The translations under genes and the position numbers were made by a program. From RZZS01 sp964498755 (lineage in GTDB: Bacteria; Pseudomonadota; Alphaproteobacteria; Micavibrionales; Micavibrionaceae), in the NCBI GenBank assembly GCA_964498755.1, contig CAZCIB010000006.1:1-64000 (forward strand): a stretch of DNA of 64,000 nucleotides, in the 5' to 3' direction. Positions 25,583 to 33,790 of this stretch are shown here, piece by piece. The notes below the pieces were generated by a model. It was given only the letters and a program-made list of their open reading frames with translations. It made no database searches and was not told where the DNA came from. Each line of letters opens with the position of its first letter. The first letter of the stretch is position 1.

Positions 25583-26067
25583 TGCGCGCCTCCGTCGCTG
25601 AGCCGCCCCAGCAAGGAATTAAAGTGATCTGCGTTCTCTTTCGCCTGTACTTTTTGAGGCGGCGCGGGCATTTGCTTTTTCACCGGCGTGGGCTTTGGCT
25701 TGTAAGCCGCGGGCACGGGCTTCGGCCGCGCAGCGCCTGACGGGGTCCGTGGCTTGATTTCCGGCAAGACCGGCAAAAACACGTCCGGCAAAACGGAGGC
25801 GTCGGCGGCGACGTTTTCAGACGGCGGATTTGCGGCGTCAAAATATTGCGCCGCCAGCGCTTCAAGGCGCGCCGGATGGTTAAGGTAATCCCATTCAGCC
25901 TGCAGAATGCGGATCGATTCCCGTTCGCGCGAAAGTTTCTGCTCAACGATCCGCAGCTCTCTTTCCGCCTGATGCACCTTTTGCGACACGGAATACAGCA
26001 ATCCGCCCGCCAGAACCGCCAGGACAAGTGATAGAACGGAAGAAATGCGCAAAAACCTGCTTCTCAT
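25579..26067 (-). CDS. ftsL: Cell division protein FtsL
   Basis: Small bitopic divisome protein. 162 residues: membrane helix ISSVLSLVLAVLAGGLLYSV (about residues 8-27), a periplasmic coiled coil (HQAERELRIVEQKLSRERES, IRILQAEWDYLNHPARLEAL) and a long Pro/Lys-rich C-terminal tail. The tail makes it longer than the ~120 residues common in other bacteria. Overlaps rsmH and ftsI by 4 bp each, so it is tightly coupled in the operon. Confidence 0.9.
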   Translation of the reverse strand: MRSRFLRISSVLSLVLAVLAGGLLYSVSQKVHQAERELRIVEQKLSRERESIRILQAEWDYLNHPARLEALAAQYFDAANPPSENVAADASVLPDVFLPVLPEIKPRTPSGAARPKPVPAAYKPKPTPVKKQMPAPPQKVQAKENADHFNSLLGRLSDGGAQ

Positions 26068-27011
26068 GCCGCAACCTCCCGCGCCGGTTCCCGGGTGCGG
26101 ATACCGGCCCTGAGAGTCGCGGAGCGCGCGCGCGGATTGCGCGCGATTTCAGCTTCCGACGGCCTGACCTTTCTTTTCAAAACCCGGAACGTCGGCCCCG
26201 GCCCGGAGCCTGCCGCAGGCAAATGCCGCGAGGCGTTGGGAGCACGGCCCGAACGCTCGGTAAAAAAGTCCTTTACGATACGATCTTCAAGCGAATGAAA
26301 GGTCACGACGACAAGCCGGCCTTCGGGCGCGAGCAGCCTTTCCGCCGCCGCCAGACCTTTTTTCAGGGCGCCGAGCTCGTCGTTCACGGCGATGCGCAAG
26401 GCCAGAAACGTTTTCGTCGCCGGATCGCTTTTATCTTTCCTGCTGTGCGGCACGGAGCGGCGGACAATTTCGGCGAGCTGAAACGTCGTATCAATTCGCC
26501 CCTCCTTGCGGGCGGCCATTATCGCGCGGGCGATTTTGCGGGCGTGACGCTCCTCGCCCAGATAATAGAAAATATCGGCAAGCTCCGCCTCGCTCTCCGC
26601 GTTCACGATATCCGCAGCCGTTTGCGCGGCGTTCGTATTCATGCGCATGTCAAGCGGGCCGTCCTCGCGGAAAGAAAAACCGCGCCCCGGCCTGTCGAGC
26701 TGAACGGAAGAAACGCCGATATCGAGAACTATTCCGTGAACTTTACGCACGCCCGCGCCCGCCAGCAACGCCTCCATGTCGGCGAAATTGCCGTGCAGCG
26801 TCTCCAGGCCCTGAATTCCTTTTGCGTTTTCAATCGCCCAGGGGTCCTGATCGATGCCGTAAACACGCGCATCATGTGCGGCGCTCATAATGGCCTTCGC
26901 ATAACCGGCCGCGCCAAGAGTGCCGTCGACATAAATCTCACCGCCGCGCGGCGCAAGCGCTTCCAGCGCCTCGTCCAGCATGACGGGAATATGCGGCGCC
27001 GCCGACATCAT
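26064..27011 (-). CDS. rsmH: 16S rRNA (cytosine1402-N4)-methyltransferase
   Basis: SAM-dependent enzyme formerly called MraW. 315 residues; HIPVMLDEALEALAPRGGEI, VDGTLGAAGYAKAIMSAAHD (SAM-binding glycine loop), VYGIDQDPWAIENAKGIQG, GIVLDIGVSSVQLDRPGRGF, FSFREDGPLDMRMN and VVTFHSLEDRIVKDFF are all family signatures in order. The ATG overlaps the mraZ stop by 4 bp. Confidence 0.97.
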   Translation of the reverse strand: MMSAAPHIPVMLDEALEALAPRGGEIYVDGTLGAAGYAKAIMSAAHDARVYGIDQDPWAIENAKGIQGLETLHGNFADMEALLAGAGVRKVHGIVLDIGVSSVQLDRPGRGFSFREDGPLDMRMNTNAAQTAADIVNAESEAELADIFYYLGEERHARKIARAIMAARKEGRIDTTFQLAEIVRRSVPHSRKDKSDPATKTFLALRIAVNDELGALKKGLAAAERLLAPEGRLVVVTFHSLEDRIVKDFFTERSGRAPNASRHLPAAGSGPGPTFRVLKRKVRPSEAEIARNPRARSATLRAGIRTREPAREVAA

Positions 27012-27460
27012 GCGCCCCCCTTCGGCAGGGTCAAGCCTTGCGCGCGGACTTTTTCCCGCGCCGCTTCCCGCCGCCCGGCCAGCGCATCCGGCGCCCAGAT
27101 CTGGAATTTCCGGCCCATGCCGACGAAAGCCGCCTGCTCTTCGATATTCGCATATTCGGCGAGAGCTGGAGGCAAAACAATGCGGCCGTCGCCATCAAAG
27201 GGCAATTGCACGGCCTCGCCGAAAATCGCCGTAGCAAGATCGTCCTGCTCATCCGAGAAGATATCAAACTGATCGAGGCGGCTCACGAGCTCCTCCATCA
27301 TGTTCCAGCCAAAGCCTTCGAGCGCGGGGCAGTTGCGCGCGCGGATCAGCACCACGCCCTGAAACGGCTGCTCCGACAAAGCCGAGCGAAAACCCGCAGG
27401 CACGGATACCCGCCCCTTCTTATCAATCCGGTTGATATGCGTCGATAAAAACAACGTCAC
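27008..27460 (-). CDS. mraZ: Transcriptional regulator MraZ
   Basis: First gene of the dcw cluster; ring-forming AbrB-like DNA-binding repressor of its own promoter. 150 residues with two repeats: FLSTHINRIDKKGRVSVPAG near the start and FDGDGRIVLPPALAEYANIE in the second half. The start is GTG, placed so that the protein begins just before the conserved FLST; there is no ATG nearby. The four MraZ-type boxes at 27518-27552 lie 58-92 bp upstream. Confidence 0.94.
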   Translation of the reverse strand: MTLFLSTHINRIDKKGRVSVPAGFRSALSEQPFQGVVLIRARNCPALEGFGWNMMEELVSRLDQFDIFSDEQDDLATAIFGEAVQLPFDGDGRIVLPPALAEYANIEEQAAFVGMGRKFQIWAPDALAGRREAAREKVRAQGLTLPKGGA

Positions 27461-27495
27461 GTATGCAAGGCCCCAACGCCAGACTGTTCTTTTTG

Positions 27496-27552
27496 ATTAT
27501 AGACGAAAACGCAGCCCATGGGAATTCATGGATAATTATGGGATAGCATGGG
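27496..27552 (-). promoter_or_regulatory. dcw promoter with four MraZ-type boxes at exact 10 bp spacing
   Basis: On the plus strand ATGGG (ATGGA in box 2) begins at 27518, 27528, 27538 and 27548, each separated by 5 bp. MraZ is known to bind direct TGGG-type repeats with this 10 bp period. On the minus strand a perfect TATAAT -10 element lies at 27501-27496, 36 bp before the mraZ start. A weak -35 (TTCCCA) with 17 bp spacing falls within the first boxes, so MraZ binding would block RNA polymerase. Confidence 0.8.
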
Positions 27553-27866
27553 TGAATCCGGATAGCAACGCCTGACCACAGCGTGCGGGAAGTTAGACAC
27601 AGGAGTTTGAGTTACGAGAAGCGAGAAGCGAGAAGCGAGATACCCTCACCCTCCCGTCTTCGCGCTGTCGCGCTTCGCCGGCCCCCTCACCCGAAGGAGA
27701 GGGAAACATAAGCGTCCCCGGAAAACCCTCTCCCGGGGAGAGGGTAGCGAGGCTTTGCTTTTCGCGTAGAAAAGCATTTAGCCGAGATTGGGTGAGGGGC
27801 CGTCGCAAATCACGACTCACGACTCACAACTCGCAACGCGCAACGCGCAACGCGCAACCCAACTCC
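27552..27866. repeat. Composite repeat block: decayed ATCCGG element, heptamer arrays and CCCTCTCCC elements
   Basis: The left end (27552-27600) resembles the repeat that brackets the AT-rich gene. Heptamers follow at 27609-27640 (GAGTTAC then three GAGAAGC). CCCTCACCC...GGAGAGGG and CCCTCTCCCGGGGAGAGGG elements with a GGGTGAGGGG tail lie at about 27643-27800. Eight heptamers (CACGACT x2, CACAACT, CGCAACG x3, CGCAACC, CAACTCC) lie at 27811-27866. The arms are loosely inverted around the inner elements. No gene in 27461-28043. Confidence 0.7.
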
Positions 27867-28043
27867 GCTTAACCTTTTCTTAAGTTCGGCTTATGATTCG
27901 TATAAGTCGTTAAAAAACAAGCATTTATCTGTAATTTTTAAAGCAAAAACTCTTGATTTATGGATACTGCTTATGGTAAACCGTAATCCATCGCAGACGC
28001 GATAAGGGGTAACGAAACGCGTAACTAAGTGTGGGGTAAAGCT

Positions 28044-28157
28044 ATGATATTAATAACGCTTCTATTACTGGCGATGGCCGTGAACGGGGGCATGTATCTG
28101 GGGACGATACTGTTTTCCGCATTCCGGGCAGAAACCGACAAAGCCATATCTCTTTGA
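28044..28157 (+). CDS. Possible 37-residue single-span membrane peptide
   Basis: ATG to TGA gives a 37-residue peptide: a hydrophobic start MILITLLLLAMAVNGG, then MYLGTILFSAF and a short polar tail ending ISL. One membrane helix is likely. A GGGG tract lies about 7 nt before the ATG, a weak ribosome site. No homology can be judged by eye; it may be chance. Confidence 0.33.
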   Translation: MILITLLLLAMAVNGGMYLGTILFSAFRAETDKAISL

Positions 28158-28274
28158 AATGAGAGTTATCAGAATTTTTTATGCGCCTTGCATAATTAAA
28201 CCAAAATAAAAAAAGGCGCGTAAAAACAGGGCCATGTGTGGGGTCCCTTATAAAAAGCCGCAAAGGCGAAAACG

Positions 28275-28310
28275 AAAAACCCGCCCGTCTCTCTCCCGGG
28301 CGGGTTTTTT
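28275..28310 (-). terminator. Rho-independent terminator of rnpB
   Basis: The 9 bp stem ACCCGCCCG/CGGGCGGGT (28279-28287 and 28297-28305) with a 9 nt loop is flanked by A and T runs, so it can end transcription on either strand. On the minus strand it lies immediately after the RNase P RNA. Confidence 0.85.
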
Positions 28311-28722
28311 ATGCGGAAAACCTGTAAGCCGGGTTCTGTACGGCCAAAAGGCCGCGGCAGCCATTCATCTGGGACGGTCGTCGCCGACCGCCTCAAGCGA
28401 CCAACCCGGACCGCGAGGGAGCGGAAACACTCCAATGTCGGTCCCTATTCGGTCTTGCTTCCGGCGGGGTTTACACTGCCGCCCCTGTCGCCAGAGACGC
28501 GGTGCGCTCTTACCGCACCTTTTCACCCTTGCTTCGCCCTCCGGGCTACGCAGGGCTGACGCCCTTACCCTGAAGAAAACGATAGCGGTTTGTTTTCTGC
28601 TGCACTTTCCGTAGGCCTTCTCAAGCCCCCCGGGATTTCCCCGGCGCCGCATTTCCGTGAAGCCCGGACTTTCCTCCCCGCTCCGCCAAGGCGACGCAGG
28701 GCGGCTGCCCGGTTTTCCGCAT
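28311..28722 (-). ncRNA. rnpB: RNase P RNA, bacterial type A
   Basis: Catalytic RNA that matures tRNA 5' ends. On the minus strand the conserved 5' region GAGGAAAGTCCGGGCTTCAC and the 3' region ACAGAACCCGGCTTACAGG are present. The two ends pair as helix P1 (ATGCGGAAAACC with GGTTTTCCGCAT). The internal GGTGAAAAGGTGCGGTAAGAG segment and the GAAGCAAGACCGAATAGGGA region also match. About 412 nt, a normal length for this group. A good promoter places the transcription start at 28722, exactly the P1 end. Confidence 0.95.
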
Positions 28723-28728
28723 ACGATT

Positions 28729-28757
28729 TATATATAGAAAATACAGGAGGATTTCAA
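28729..28757 (-). promoter_or_regulatory. Promoter of rnpB
   Basis: On the minus strand TTGAAA (28757-28752), a 17 bp spacer, then TATATA (28734-28729). The predicted start 7 bp downstream is base 28722, the first base of the RNase P RNA P1 helix. Confidence 0.8.
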
Positions 28758-28814
28758 CGCTGACAAACCGTACGATAAATGACCTCCAATAAATGCAAGT
28801 CTATCAATTTTTTA

Positions 28815-28843
28815 TTGACATCCCTCATTGTTATGAATAATGG
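28815..28843 (+). promoter_or_regulatory. Putative promoter of the 28874 gene
   Basis: TTGACA at 28815-28820, 17 bp spacer, TAATGG at 28838-28843; the gene's AAGGAG ribosome site and ATG follow. The -10 match is only fair. Confidence 0.5.
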
Positions 28844-28873
28844 TTTTTCGAGGGACAGCTTAAGGAGACTATT

Positions 28874-29305
28874 ATGCCCGTAGACGAACTTTACTTTATG
28901 ACGACGCAAACGCAATTTGAAGAAAAAAAACTCCAGAAAAGGTGGTCTGAGGAAGATATTGACGTCGCAGGTGAACTTTGTGATCTGGACGGTGGCATTT
29001 TGGGACGGCTGATCAAACAACAACAAAACCTCAGTGAGCTTCCGAGACAATACCATCCGGAACACAGAGAGATGTGCGACACGGTTCTCCGCATTATGGA
29101 GGACTTGCTCGATGATACTGACTGGTGGGATGTTGAAAAAAACTGGGAGCGCATACAGGCTGAGTGTCCGGGGTCGAAAGAAATGGTTCCGGGGGTAGAA
29201 GTTGAAAAACTCAAGAACGCATACGACGCATTCAAAGCCATTGTAGGTAAACCGGCCAACGAGGTACCCAAACCACCGGCTGGCTTCGACAGTCCCGCAC
29301 CATAA
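28874..29305 (+). CDS. Uncharacterised acidic protein
   Basis: A 143-residue, strongly acidic, mostly helical protein that I do not recognise. The ATG has TTAAGGAG 7 nt ahead and a TTGACA promoter upstream, supporting expression. Notable stretches are RWSEEDIDVAGELCDLDGG, MEDLLDDTDWWDVEKNWERI and the proline-rich end NEVPKPPAGFDSPAP. No signal peptide or membrane helix. It stands alone between rnpB and the convergent amidase gene. Confidence 0.7.
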   Translation: MPVDELYFMTTQTQFEEKKLQKRWSEEDIDVAGELCDLDGGILGRLIKQQQNLSELPRQYHPEHREMCDTVLRIMEDLLDDTDWWDVEKNWERIQAECPGSKEMVPGVEVEKLKNAYDAFKAIVGKPANEVPKPPAGFDSPAP

Positions 29306-29331
29306 AGCGCAAAAAACAACGTCAGCGCATC

Positions 29332-29850
29332 TCAGGATTCAGAAAACGCTCTCAGTTTTCCGATGAACCCCTCCCACGGAAAATGCAAACCCGGGTCTTT
29401 TTTGCGGTCCGGGGCGATGTCGCTGTGGCCAAGTATGTTTTCACAAGGGATATCATGGCGCCGCATGATATCTTTGCACAATGCGGCCAGAACCTCGATC
29501 TGTTTTTGAGGAAACTCTTCCTCCCCGTTGTTTTGCAATTCAATGCCGATGGACACGGAATTAATGTCGGTCTCGCCCTTCCAGTATGATTTCCCGGCAT
29601 GCCATGCGCGTTTTTCCTCATCGACGAACTGCGTGACGCTGCCATCGTAATCGATCATGTAATGCGCGCTAATGGGACCGGCTGTTTTATCGCCCGCCGG
29701 ATCGAGGTAAATCCGTTCCGCATCAATGGCTTGCGACAACTCCGTCGCATGCAGGATGATCAGGGTCGGCCGGGCGCCGCCGTGCCGTTCGTTGAAATGC
29801 GGCGACGGCCTCCATGTGAATTTATTTTCTATATTGCTACTTTTTTGCAA
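29332..29850 (-). CDS. AmpD-like N-acetylmuramoyl-L-alanine amidase
   Basis: Zinc amidase that cuts the bond between MurNAc (or anhydro-MurNAc) and the stem peptide; the AmpD type recycles wall fragments in the cytoplasm. 172 residues. Zinc ligands are likely the His of LIILHATELS (near residue 34), the His of ENILGHSDIAP (near 142) and the Asp of RKKDPGLHF (near 153). The catalytic region SIGIELQNNG and GPISAHYMIDYDGSV are conserved. No signal peptide. The start is taken as TTG at 29850 because the only nearby ATG is in another frame and closes after six codons. Confidence 0.88.
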   Translation of the reverse strand: MQKSSNIENKFTWRPSPHFNERHGGARPTLIILHATELSQAIDAERIYLDPAGDKTAGPISAHYMIDYDGSVTQFVDEEKRAWHAGKSYWKGETDINSVSIGIELQNNGEEEFPQKQIEVLAALCKDIMRRHDIPCENILGHSDIAPDRKKDPGLHFPWEGFIGKLRAFSES

Positions 29851-29887
29851 CAGTCATTTCCCTATTTTTGACAATGCACTCAAGATT

Positions 29888-29917
29888 TTGACAAAATTAA
29901 TGATATGTCAATATTCA
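29888..29917 (+). promoter_or_regulatory. Putative promoter of the secreted protein at 29962
   Basis: TTGACA at 29888-29893 followed after 17-18 bp by an AT-rich ATATTCA; the gene's AGGAGAG ribosome site is about 35 bp further. The -10 element is weak. Confidence 0.4.
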
Positions 29918-29961
29918 TCGGTTTACCATGGCTAACGAAGCTTACTTATGAGGAGAGACTT

Positions 29962-30573
29962 ATGAAACGTTTTCTTGCGCTTGCGCTGCTCTGCCTGACC
30001 GCCGCCGGAACGGCGCACGCAGCGGGCAACCGTATCACCGTTAACGAAGTTCACGCTTTCGTCGCGCAGGCGAATGACGCGCTGAATAACCCTAACATAA
30101 TGGCCGGGCGGAATTTCCTCCAGCACAACGTTGCGGAAAACGCGATGTTTGAAAACTCGGTCGAGAGCTATGCGCCGGGTCATCCGATGTACGCGGACGT
30201 CTGGTACCGTCAAACCTATCAGGGATACGCCTACCGGTATCCGTATCCTTACTATCCCTATCACAAAACCACGAGCTTCCAGCAAATGCGCAAGTGGGAC
30301 AAAATCAGCGCGTTTGAAAACAAAAAACGCCTGATTGTCGGCTATGCGCCTGAATTTACCATTACCGGCGTCAAAATGCGCCCGGACGCAAGCGCCGCCG
30401 TGGTCGACGTGGACCTGAAAGAATACAGCACGCGCTACGCGCCGAACTCGCTGAACCTGACAAGCTCGGTCATGCACGCCAATTCCAAATGCAAGATGTA
30501 TCTGGCCAAGGCCCGCATGCAGGTGTTCATGACTCGGCTGGACTGCAACACGGTCACGAGCATGCCGTTCTAA
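29962..30573 (+). CDS. Secreted protein of unknown function, C-terminal CxT...MPF family
   Basis: 203 residues from the ATG with AGGAGAG just upstream. The signal peptide MKRFLALALLCLTAAGTAHA ends in a clear AHA cleavage site. The mature part has a Tyr/Pro-rich stretch (YRYPYPYYPYH) and a C-terminal region with spaced Cys: NSKCKMYLAKARMQV, FMTRLDCNTVTSMPF. The product of 34094-34672 has the same plan, SxC...L...Q...C.T...MPF at its end, so the two form a small secreted family. Two Cys suggest a disulphide in the periplasm. Upstream frame extension to 29905 is not used. Confidence 0.82.
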   Translation: MKRFLALALLCLTAAGTAHAAGNRITVNEVHAFVAQANDALNNPNIMAGRNFLQHNVAENAMFENSVESYAPGHPMYADVWYRQTYQGYAYRYPYPYYPYHKTTSFQQMRKWDKISAFENKKRLIVGYAPEFTITGVKMRPDASAAVVDVDLKEYSTRYAPNSLNLTSSVMHANSKCKMYLAKARMQVFMTRLDCNTVTSMPF

Positions 30574-30600
30574 GCCTGAGTTTCAGGGCCACCATGCACC

Positions 30601-30750
30601 GTCAACCCCCGCGGCACATGCGCAGCATGTTTGCACTGCGGGGGTCTGGATAAAGCGAGCAGCAAAGCTACACGCGTTTTTATCGTCCGGATACCCGCCG
30701 GAGTTTAACGCGCCATAGCGCACAAGCGCGAAGGCGGGCGGGTATGACAG
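30601..30750. repeat. GTCA...ATGAC double-hairpin element
   Basis: Starts GTCAACCCCCGC with its inverse GCGGGGGT, has a second half CGGATACCCGCC...GGCGGGCGGGTATGACAG. It fills most of the gap before msrA; nothing else is seen there. Confidence 0.65.
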
Positions 30751-30819
30751 TACCGAGGCCTTTATCAGCTTCAAGTCTCAAAACTGGAAACCCTCCCTAA
30801 ACGCCTTAAGTTTATTAGC

Positions 30820-31467
30820 ATGAAGTTTTTAATCATAGCATTGGGACTGCTTTTGGCGGCATTTTATATCGGCATCGGCGGATCATACGCCGGCCTTGAG
30901 AAGGGAGCGCATTTGATGGACAAGAAACCCGAAGGCGAAAATCACGAGATCGCAACGCTGGCGGGCGGCTGTTTCTGGTGCCTGGAAAGCGAATTGCGCG
31001 CCGTTGACGGCGTCCTGTTTACGGAAGTCGGCTATACCGGCGGCGACACGCAAAACCCGGGCTATAAGCAGATCACGACCGGCAAGACCGGCCACGCCGA
31101 GGCCGTGCAGGTCTATTACAACCCCGAAGTGATCAGTTACGGGGAATTGCTGGACTTTTTCTTTACGCGCGCGCATGACCCGACCCAGCTGAACCGGCAG
31201 GGCGTCGACGTCGGCACGCAGTACCGCTCCGCAATTTTTTATCACGACGACGAGCAGAAACGCACAGCCGAGGTCCATAAAACGCGCCTGAACGCGGAAG
31301 TTTTTAGCGGCAAAATCGTCACGGAAATAGCGCCGCTGGAGACCTTCTGGCCGGGCGAGGAGTATCATCAGCAATATTACGAGAAGTATGAGGATGAGCA
31401 CGGCCAGCCGCATATCCGCGTCCTTCTTAAAAAGAAGAAAGATGATCTGCTGGCGATTGGCGAGTGA
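30820..31467 (+). CDS. msrA: Peptide-methionine (S)-S-oxide reductase, membrane-anchored or exported
   Basis: Repairs the S-epimer of oxidised methionine in proteins. 215 residues. The N-terminal hydrophobic segment MKFLIIALGLLLAAFYIGIG acts as a signal anchor or signal peptide. The MsrA domain then shows the catalytic ATLAGGCFWCLESELRAVDG (Cys near residue 50), GYTGGDTQNPGYKQI, HAEAVQVYYNP, FFFTRAHDPTQLNRQG, DVGTQYRSAIFYHDDEQ and the end AEEYHQQYYEKY-like segment (here GEEYHQQYYEKY). The matching MsrB at 44805 carries a Tat signal, so both probably work outside the cytoplasm. Confidence 0.94.
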   Translation: MKFLIIALGLLLAAFYIGIGGSYAGLEKGAHLMDKKPEGENHEIATLAGGCFWCLESELRAVDGVLFTEVGYTGGDTQNPGYKQITTGKTGHAEAVQVYYNPEVISYGELLDFFFTRAHDPTQLNRQGVDVGTQYRSAIFYHDDEQKRTAEVHKTRLNAEVFSGKIVTEIAPLETFWPGEEYHQQYYEKYEDEHGQPHIRVLLKKKKDDLLAIGE

Positions 31468-31546
31468 GCGCCCTCTTTACCGAACGTTTATATTACTTGC
31501 ATCATAAAGAGAAAAGTCGTTAGTTTGCCTCGTCAATACGGTTTTT

Positions 31547-31658
31547 GTCATTCCGAGCAAAGTGCCGCGAGGCGCGTCGCCGAGGGATCCGTATAGAACG
31601 GATAATGGGTCAGATCTCTCCGCTGCGCTCCTTCGGTCGCTTCGGTCGAGATGACAGA
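31547..31658. repeat. GTCATTCCGAG...CGGTCGAGATGAC element
   Basis: Has GTCATTCCGAGCAAAG at one end and CTTCGGTCGAGATGACAG at the other, forming an imperfect terminal inverted repeat, with GGATCC and AGATCTCTCC inside. A sister copy is at 33681-33790. Confidence 0.7.
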
Positions 31659-31695
31659 GTTTTGAGAGGGAAGCGCTAAAACGCGCAATGATCTG

Positions 31696-32700
31696 ATGCA
31701 AACTCAACGCCTTGAATATACGGCCGAGGTAGAAAAAGCCACGGCTCCCGTTTACGAAAAACTGTCGGGCCAGTATCAGGAAACGCACTGGCGCGCGCTG
31801 GCGCCGTATATCCATGAAATCAACCGCCTGAAGCGCGAGAAAAACGCTGTGATCCTCGCGCATAACTACATGACGCCGGACATTTTTCACGGCGTCGCCG
31901 ACATCGTGGGCGACAGTCTCGCCCTTGCGCAGAAAGCCGCGCAGACGGATGCGGACATTATCTGTCAGGCCACGGTGCTGTTTATGGCCGAAACGTCAAA
32001 AATCCTGTGCCCGGATAAAATTATTCTCCAGCCAGATATGGACGCAGGCTGTTCTCTGGCGGACGCGATCACGGCGGAAGACGTGCGCAAGCTCCGCGCG
32101 CAATATCCCGGCCTGCCGGTCGTCGCCTATGTCAACACGTCCGCCGAAGTCAAGGCGGAAGTCGACGTGTGCTGCACGTCCTCGAACGCGATCAAAATCG
32201 TCAACGCGCTGGACGCCGACGAAGTGGTCATGCTGCCCGATATGTACCTGGCCAAATATGTCGCTGAAAATACCACGAAGACGATCCATAGCTGGAAAGG
32301 CAGCTGCATCGTCCATGAAAAATTCACGGCCCGCGACTTGCAAAAATTCAGGCAAGAGCATGAGGGCGTCACGATCCTCGCCCATCCCGAATGCCCGCCG
32401 GACGTGCTGCATGAGGCCGACTACGCCGGGTCGACGGCGCAGATGATTCATTACGTGGAAAAAAACAAGCCCGCGCGCGTGCTGCTGGTGACCGAATGCT
32501 CTATGAGCGACAATGTCGCCGCTGACCACCCGGACATCGACATGGTCCGCCCGTGCCAGCTTTGCCCACATATGAAACGGATTACGCTTCCCAAAATACT
32601 GAAAAGCCTGCAAACTATGATGCATGAGGTCCGGGTTGATCCGGACGTGGCGGCGCGGGCGCGCAGGCCGATTGAAAAAATGCTGGAGATGAGCGGTTAA
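31696..32700 (+). CDS. nadA: Quinolinate synthase
   Basis: [4Fe-4S] enzyme that condenses iminoaspartate with dihydroxyacetone phosphate to quinolinate. 334 residues; AVILAHNYMTPDIFHGVADI, VGDSLALAQKAAQTDADI and MAETSKILCPDKIILQPDM near the N-terminal half. Likely cluster-binding Cys are in SKILCPDK (near residue 114), VDVCCTSSNA (near 156-157) and RPCQLCPHMKR (near 290-293). HPECPPDVL is also typical. nadC follows downstream on the same strand; nadB is not in view. Confidence 0.95.
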   Translation: MQTQRLEYTAEVEKATAPVYEKLSGQYQETHWRALAPYIHEINRLKREKNAVILAHNYMTPDIFHGVADIVGDSLALAQKAAQTDADIICQATVLFMAETSKILCPDKIILQPDMDAGCSLADAITAEDVRKLRAQYPGLPVVAYVNTSAEVKAEVDVCCTSSNAIKIVNALDADEVVMLPDMYLAKYVAENTTKTIHSWKGSCIVHEKFTARDLQKFRQEHEGVTILAHPECPPDVLHEADYAGSTAQMIHYVEKNKPARVLLVTECSMSDNVAADHPDIDMVRPCQLCPHMKRITLPKILKSLQTMMHEVRVDPDVAARARRPIEKMLEMSG

Positions 32701-32711
32701 GTAACACTAAT

Positions 32712-32806
32712 GTCATACCCGCCCCGGATCAAGTCCGGGGCAAACTGCGGCGGGTATCTAATTGCATAGAAATTTGATTTTGGATGCCCGTCTTCACGGG
32801 CATGAC
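32712..32806. repeat. GTCAT...ATGAC double-hairpin element between nadA and nadC
   Basis: GTCATACCCGCCCCGGATCA, an AGTCCGGGG inverse, GGCGGGTAT, a spacer, then the hairpin GCCCGTCTTCACGGGC and ATGAC. Very similar to the element at 61268-61360. It extends the nadC reading frame upstream by chance. Confidence 0.75.
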
Positions 32807-32825
32807 ATGGATAAGGAAAAAAATC

Positions 32826-33671
32826 ATGACTCTATCCCCCCTCATCATCGAAGACATGGTCCGCCGGACATTGCTGGAAGATCTTGGTCATGGCCGGGAC
32901 ATCACGGCGGACAGCCTGATCCCGGAAGATTTAAACGGCACGCTTGTCATGAAAGCGCGCGAGGAAGGCATACTGGCGGGCGCGCTCTTCGCCGAGACCA
33001 CTTTCAAGCTGCTGGACCCGAAAATCTGGGTGACGCGGCATACCGAGGACGGTTCGGCAATTGGCCCCGGACAGGCGATCCTGACCGCCGAAGGCCCTGT
33101 CAAAAGCATATTGAGCGCGGAACGCACGGCGTTGAATTTTATAACGCATCTCTGCGGAATCGCCAGCGAAACGCGCAAGTATGTTGACGTTGTCTCGCGC
33201 ACGAAAGCGTCCGTGATCTGTACGCGCAAAACCCTGCCTGGTTTGCGCATGGCGCAAAAATACGCGGTGCAGATGGGCGGCGGCAAAAACCACCGCTTCG
33301 GTCTAGATGACGGCGTCTTGATCAAGGACAACCATATTGCGCTGTGCGGCGGCGTGAATCAGGCGCTCGATCAGGCGAAAAAACGCGCCGGACATATGGT
33401 CAAAATCGAAATCGAGGTTGATACGCTCGATCAGTTGAGGGAGGTTCTCAAGCACGGCGGCGCGGATATTGTTCTGCTCGATAACATGCCGCCGGAAACA
33501 TTGAGAGAAGCCGTTGAGATGGTTGATGGCAAAATCCTCACAGAGGCGTCGGGCGGCGTAAACCTGTCGTCCGTGCGCGAGATCGCCGAAACCGGCGTTG
33601 ACCTGATTTCCGTCGGCGCGCTGACCCACAGCGTTCGCGCGCTCGACATCGGGCTGGATGTGGGGGTTTAG
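32826..33671 (+). CDS. nadC: Nicotinate-nucleotide pyrophosphorylase (carboxylating)
   Basis: Converts quinolinate and PRPP to nicotinate mononucleotide. About 281 residues from the ATG at 32826 (MTLSPLIIEDMVRRTL). Further in: LLEDLGHGRDITADSLIP, ERTALNFITHLCGIASETRK, ICTRKTLPGLRMAQKYAVQM (PRPP/quinolinate site), GGGKNHRFGLDDGVLIKDNH and EIEVDTLDQLREVL, ILTEASGGVNLSSVREIAET. The upstream in-frame extension (MPVFTGMTW...) lies in the repeat and is excluded. Confidence 0.95.
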   Translation: MTLSPLIIEDMVRRTLLEDLGHGRDITADSLIPEDLNGTLVMKAREEGILAGALFAETTFKLLDPKIWVTRHTEDGSAIGPGQAILTAEGPVKSILSAERTALNFITHLCGIASETRKYVDVVSRTKASVICTRKTLPGLRMAQKYAVQMGGGKNHRFGLDDGVLIKDNHIALCGGVNQALDQAKKRAGHMVKIEIEVDTLDQLREVLKHGGADIVLLDNMPPETLREAVEMVDGKILTEASGGVNLSSVREIAETGVDLISVGALTHSVRALDIGLDVGV

Positions 33672-33680
33672 GTTACAATT

Positions 33681-33790
33681 GTCATCCCGACCGGAGTTCC
33701 GCAAGGCGGAACGAAGCGGAGGTATCTTTATAAGACAGATAATGAAAAGATCTCTCCACTTCGCGCCTTCGTCGCTTCGGTCGAGATGAC
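33681..33790. repeat. GTCATCCCGACCGG...CGGTCGAGATGAC element
   Basis: Sister copy of 31547-31658: same GTCAT start, AGATCTCTCC core and GGTCGAGATGAC end. Its last bases supply the ATG of the small frame at 33786. Confidence 0.7.

Noticed and set aside
26028..27272. 414-codon forward frame antisense to rsmH and mraZ
   Set aside because: Spans two well-supported genes on the other strand; low-complexity Arg-rich translation.
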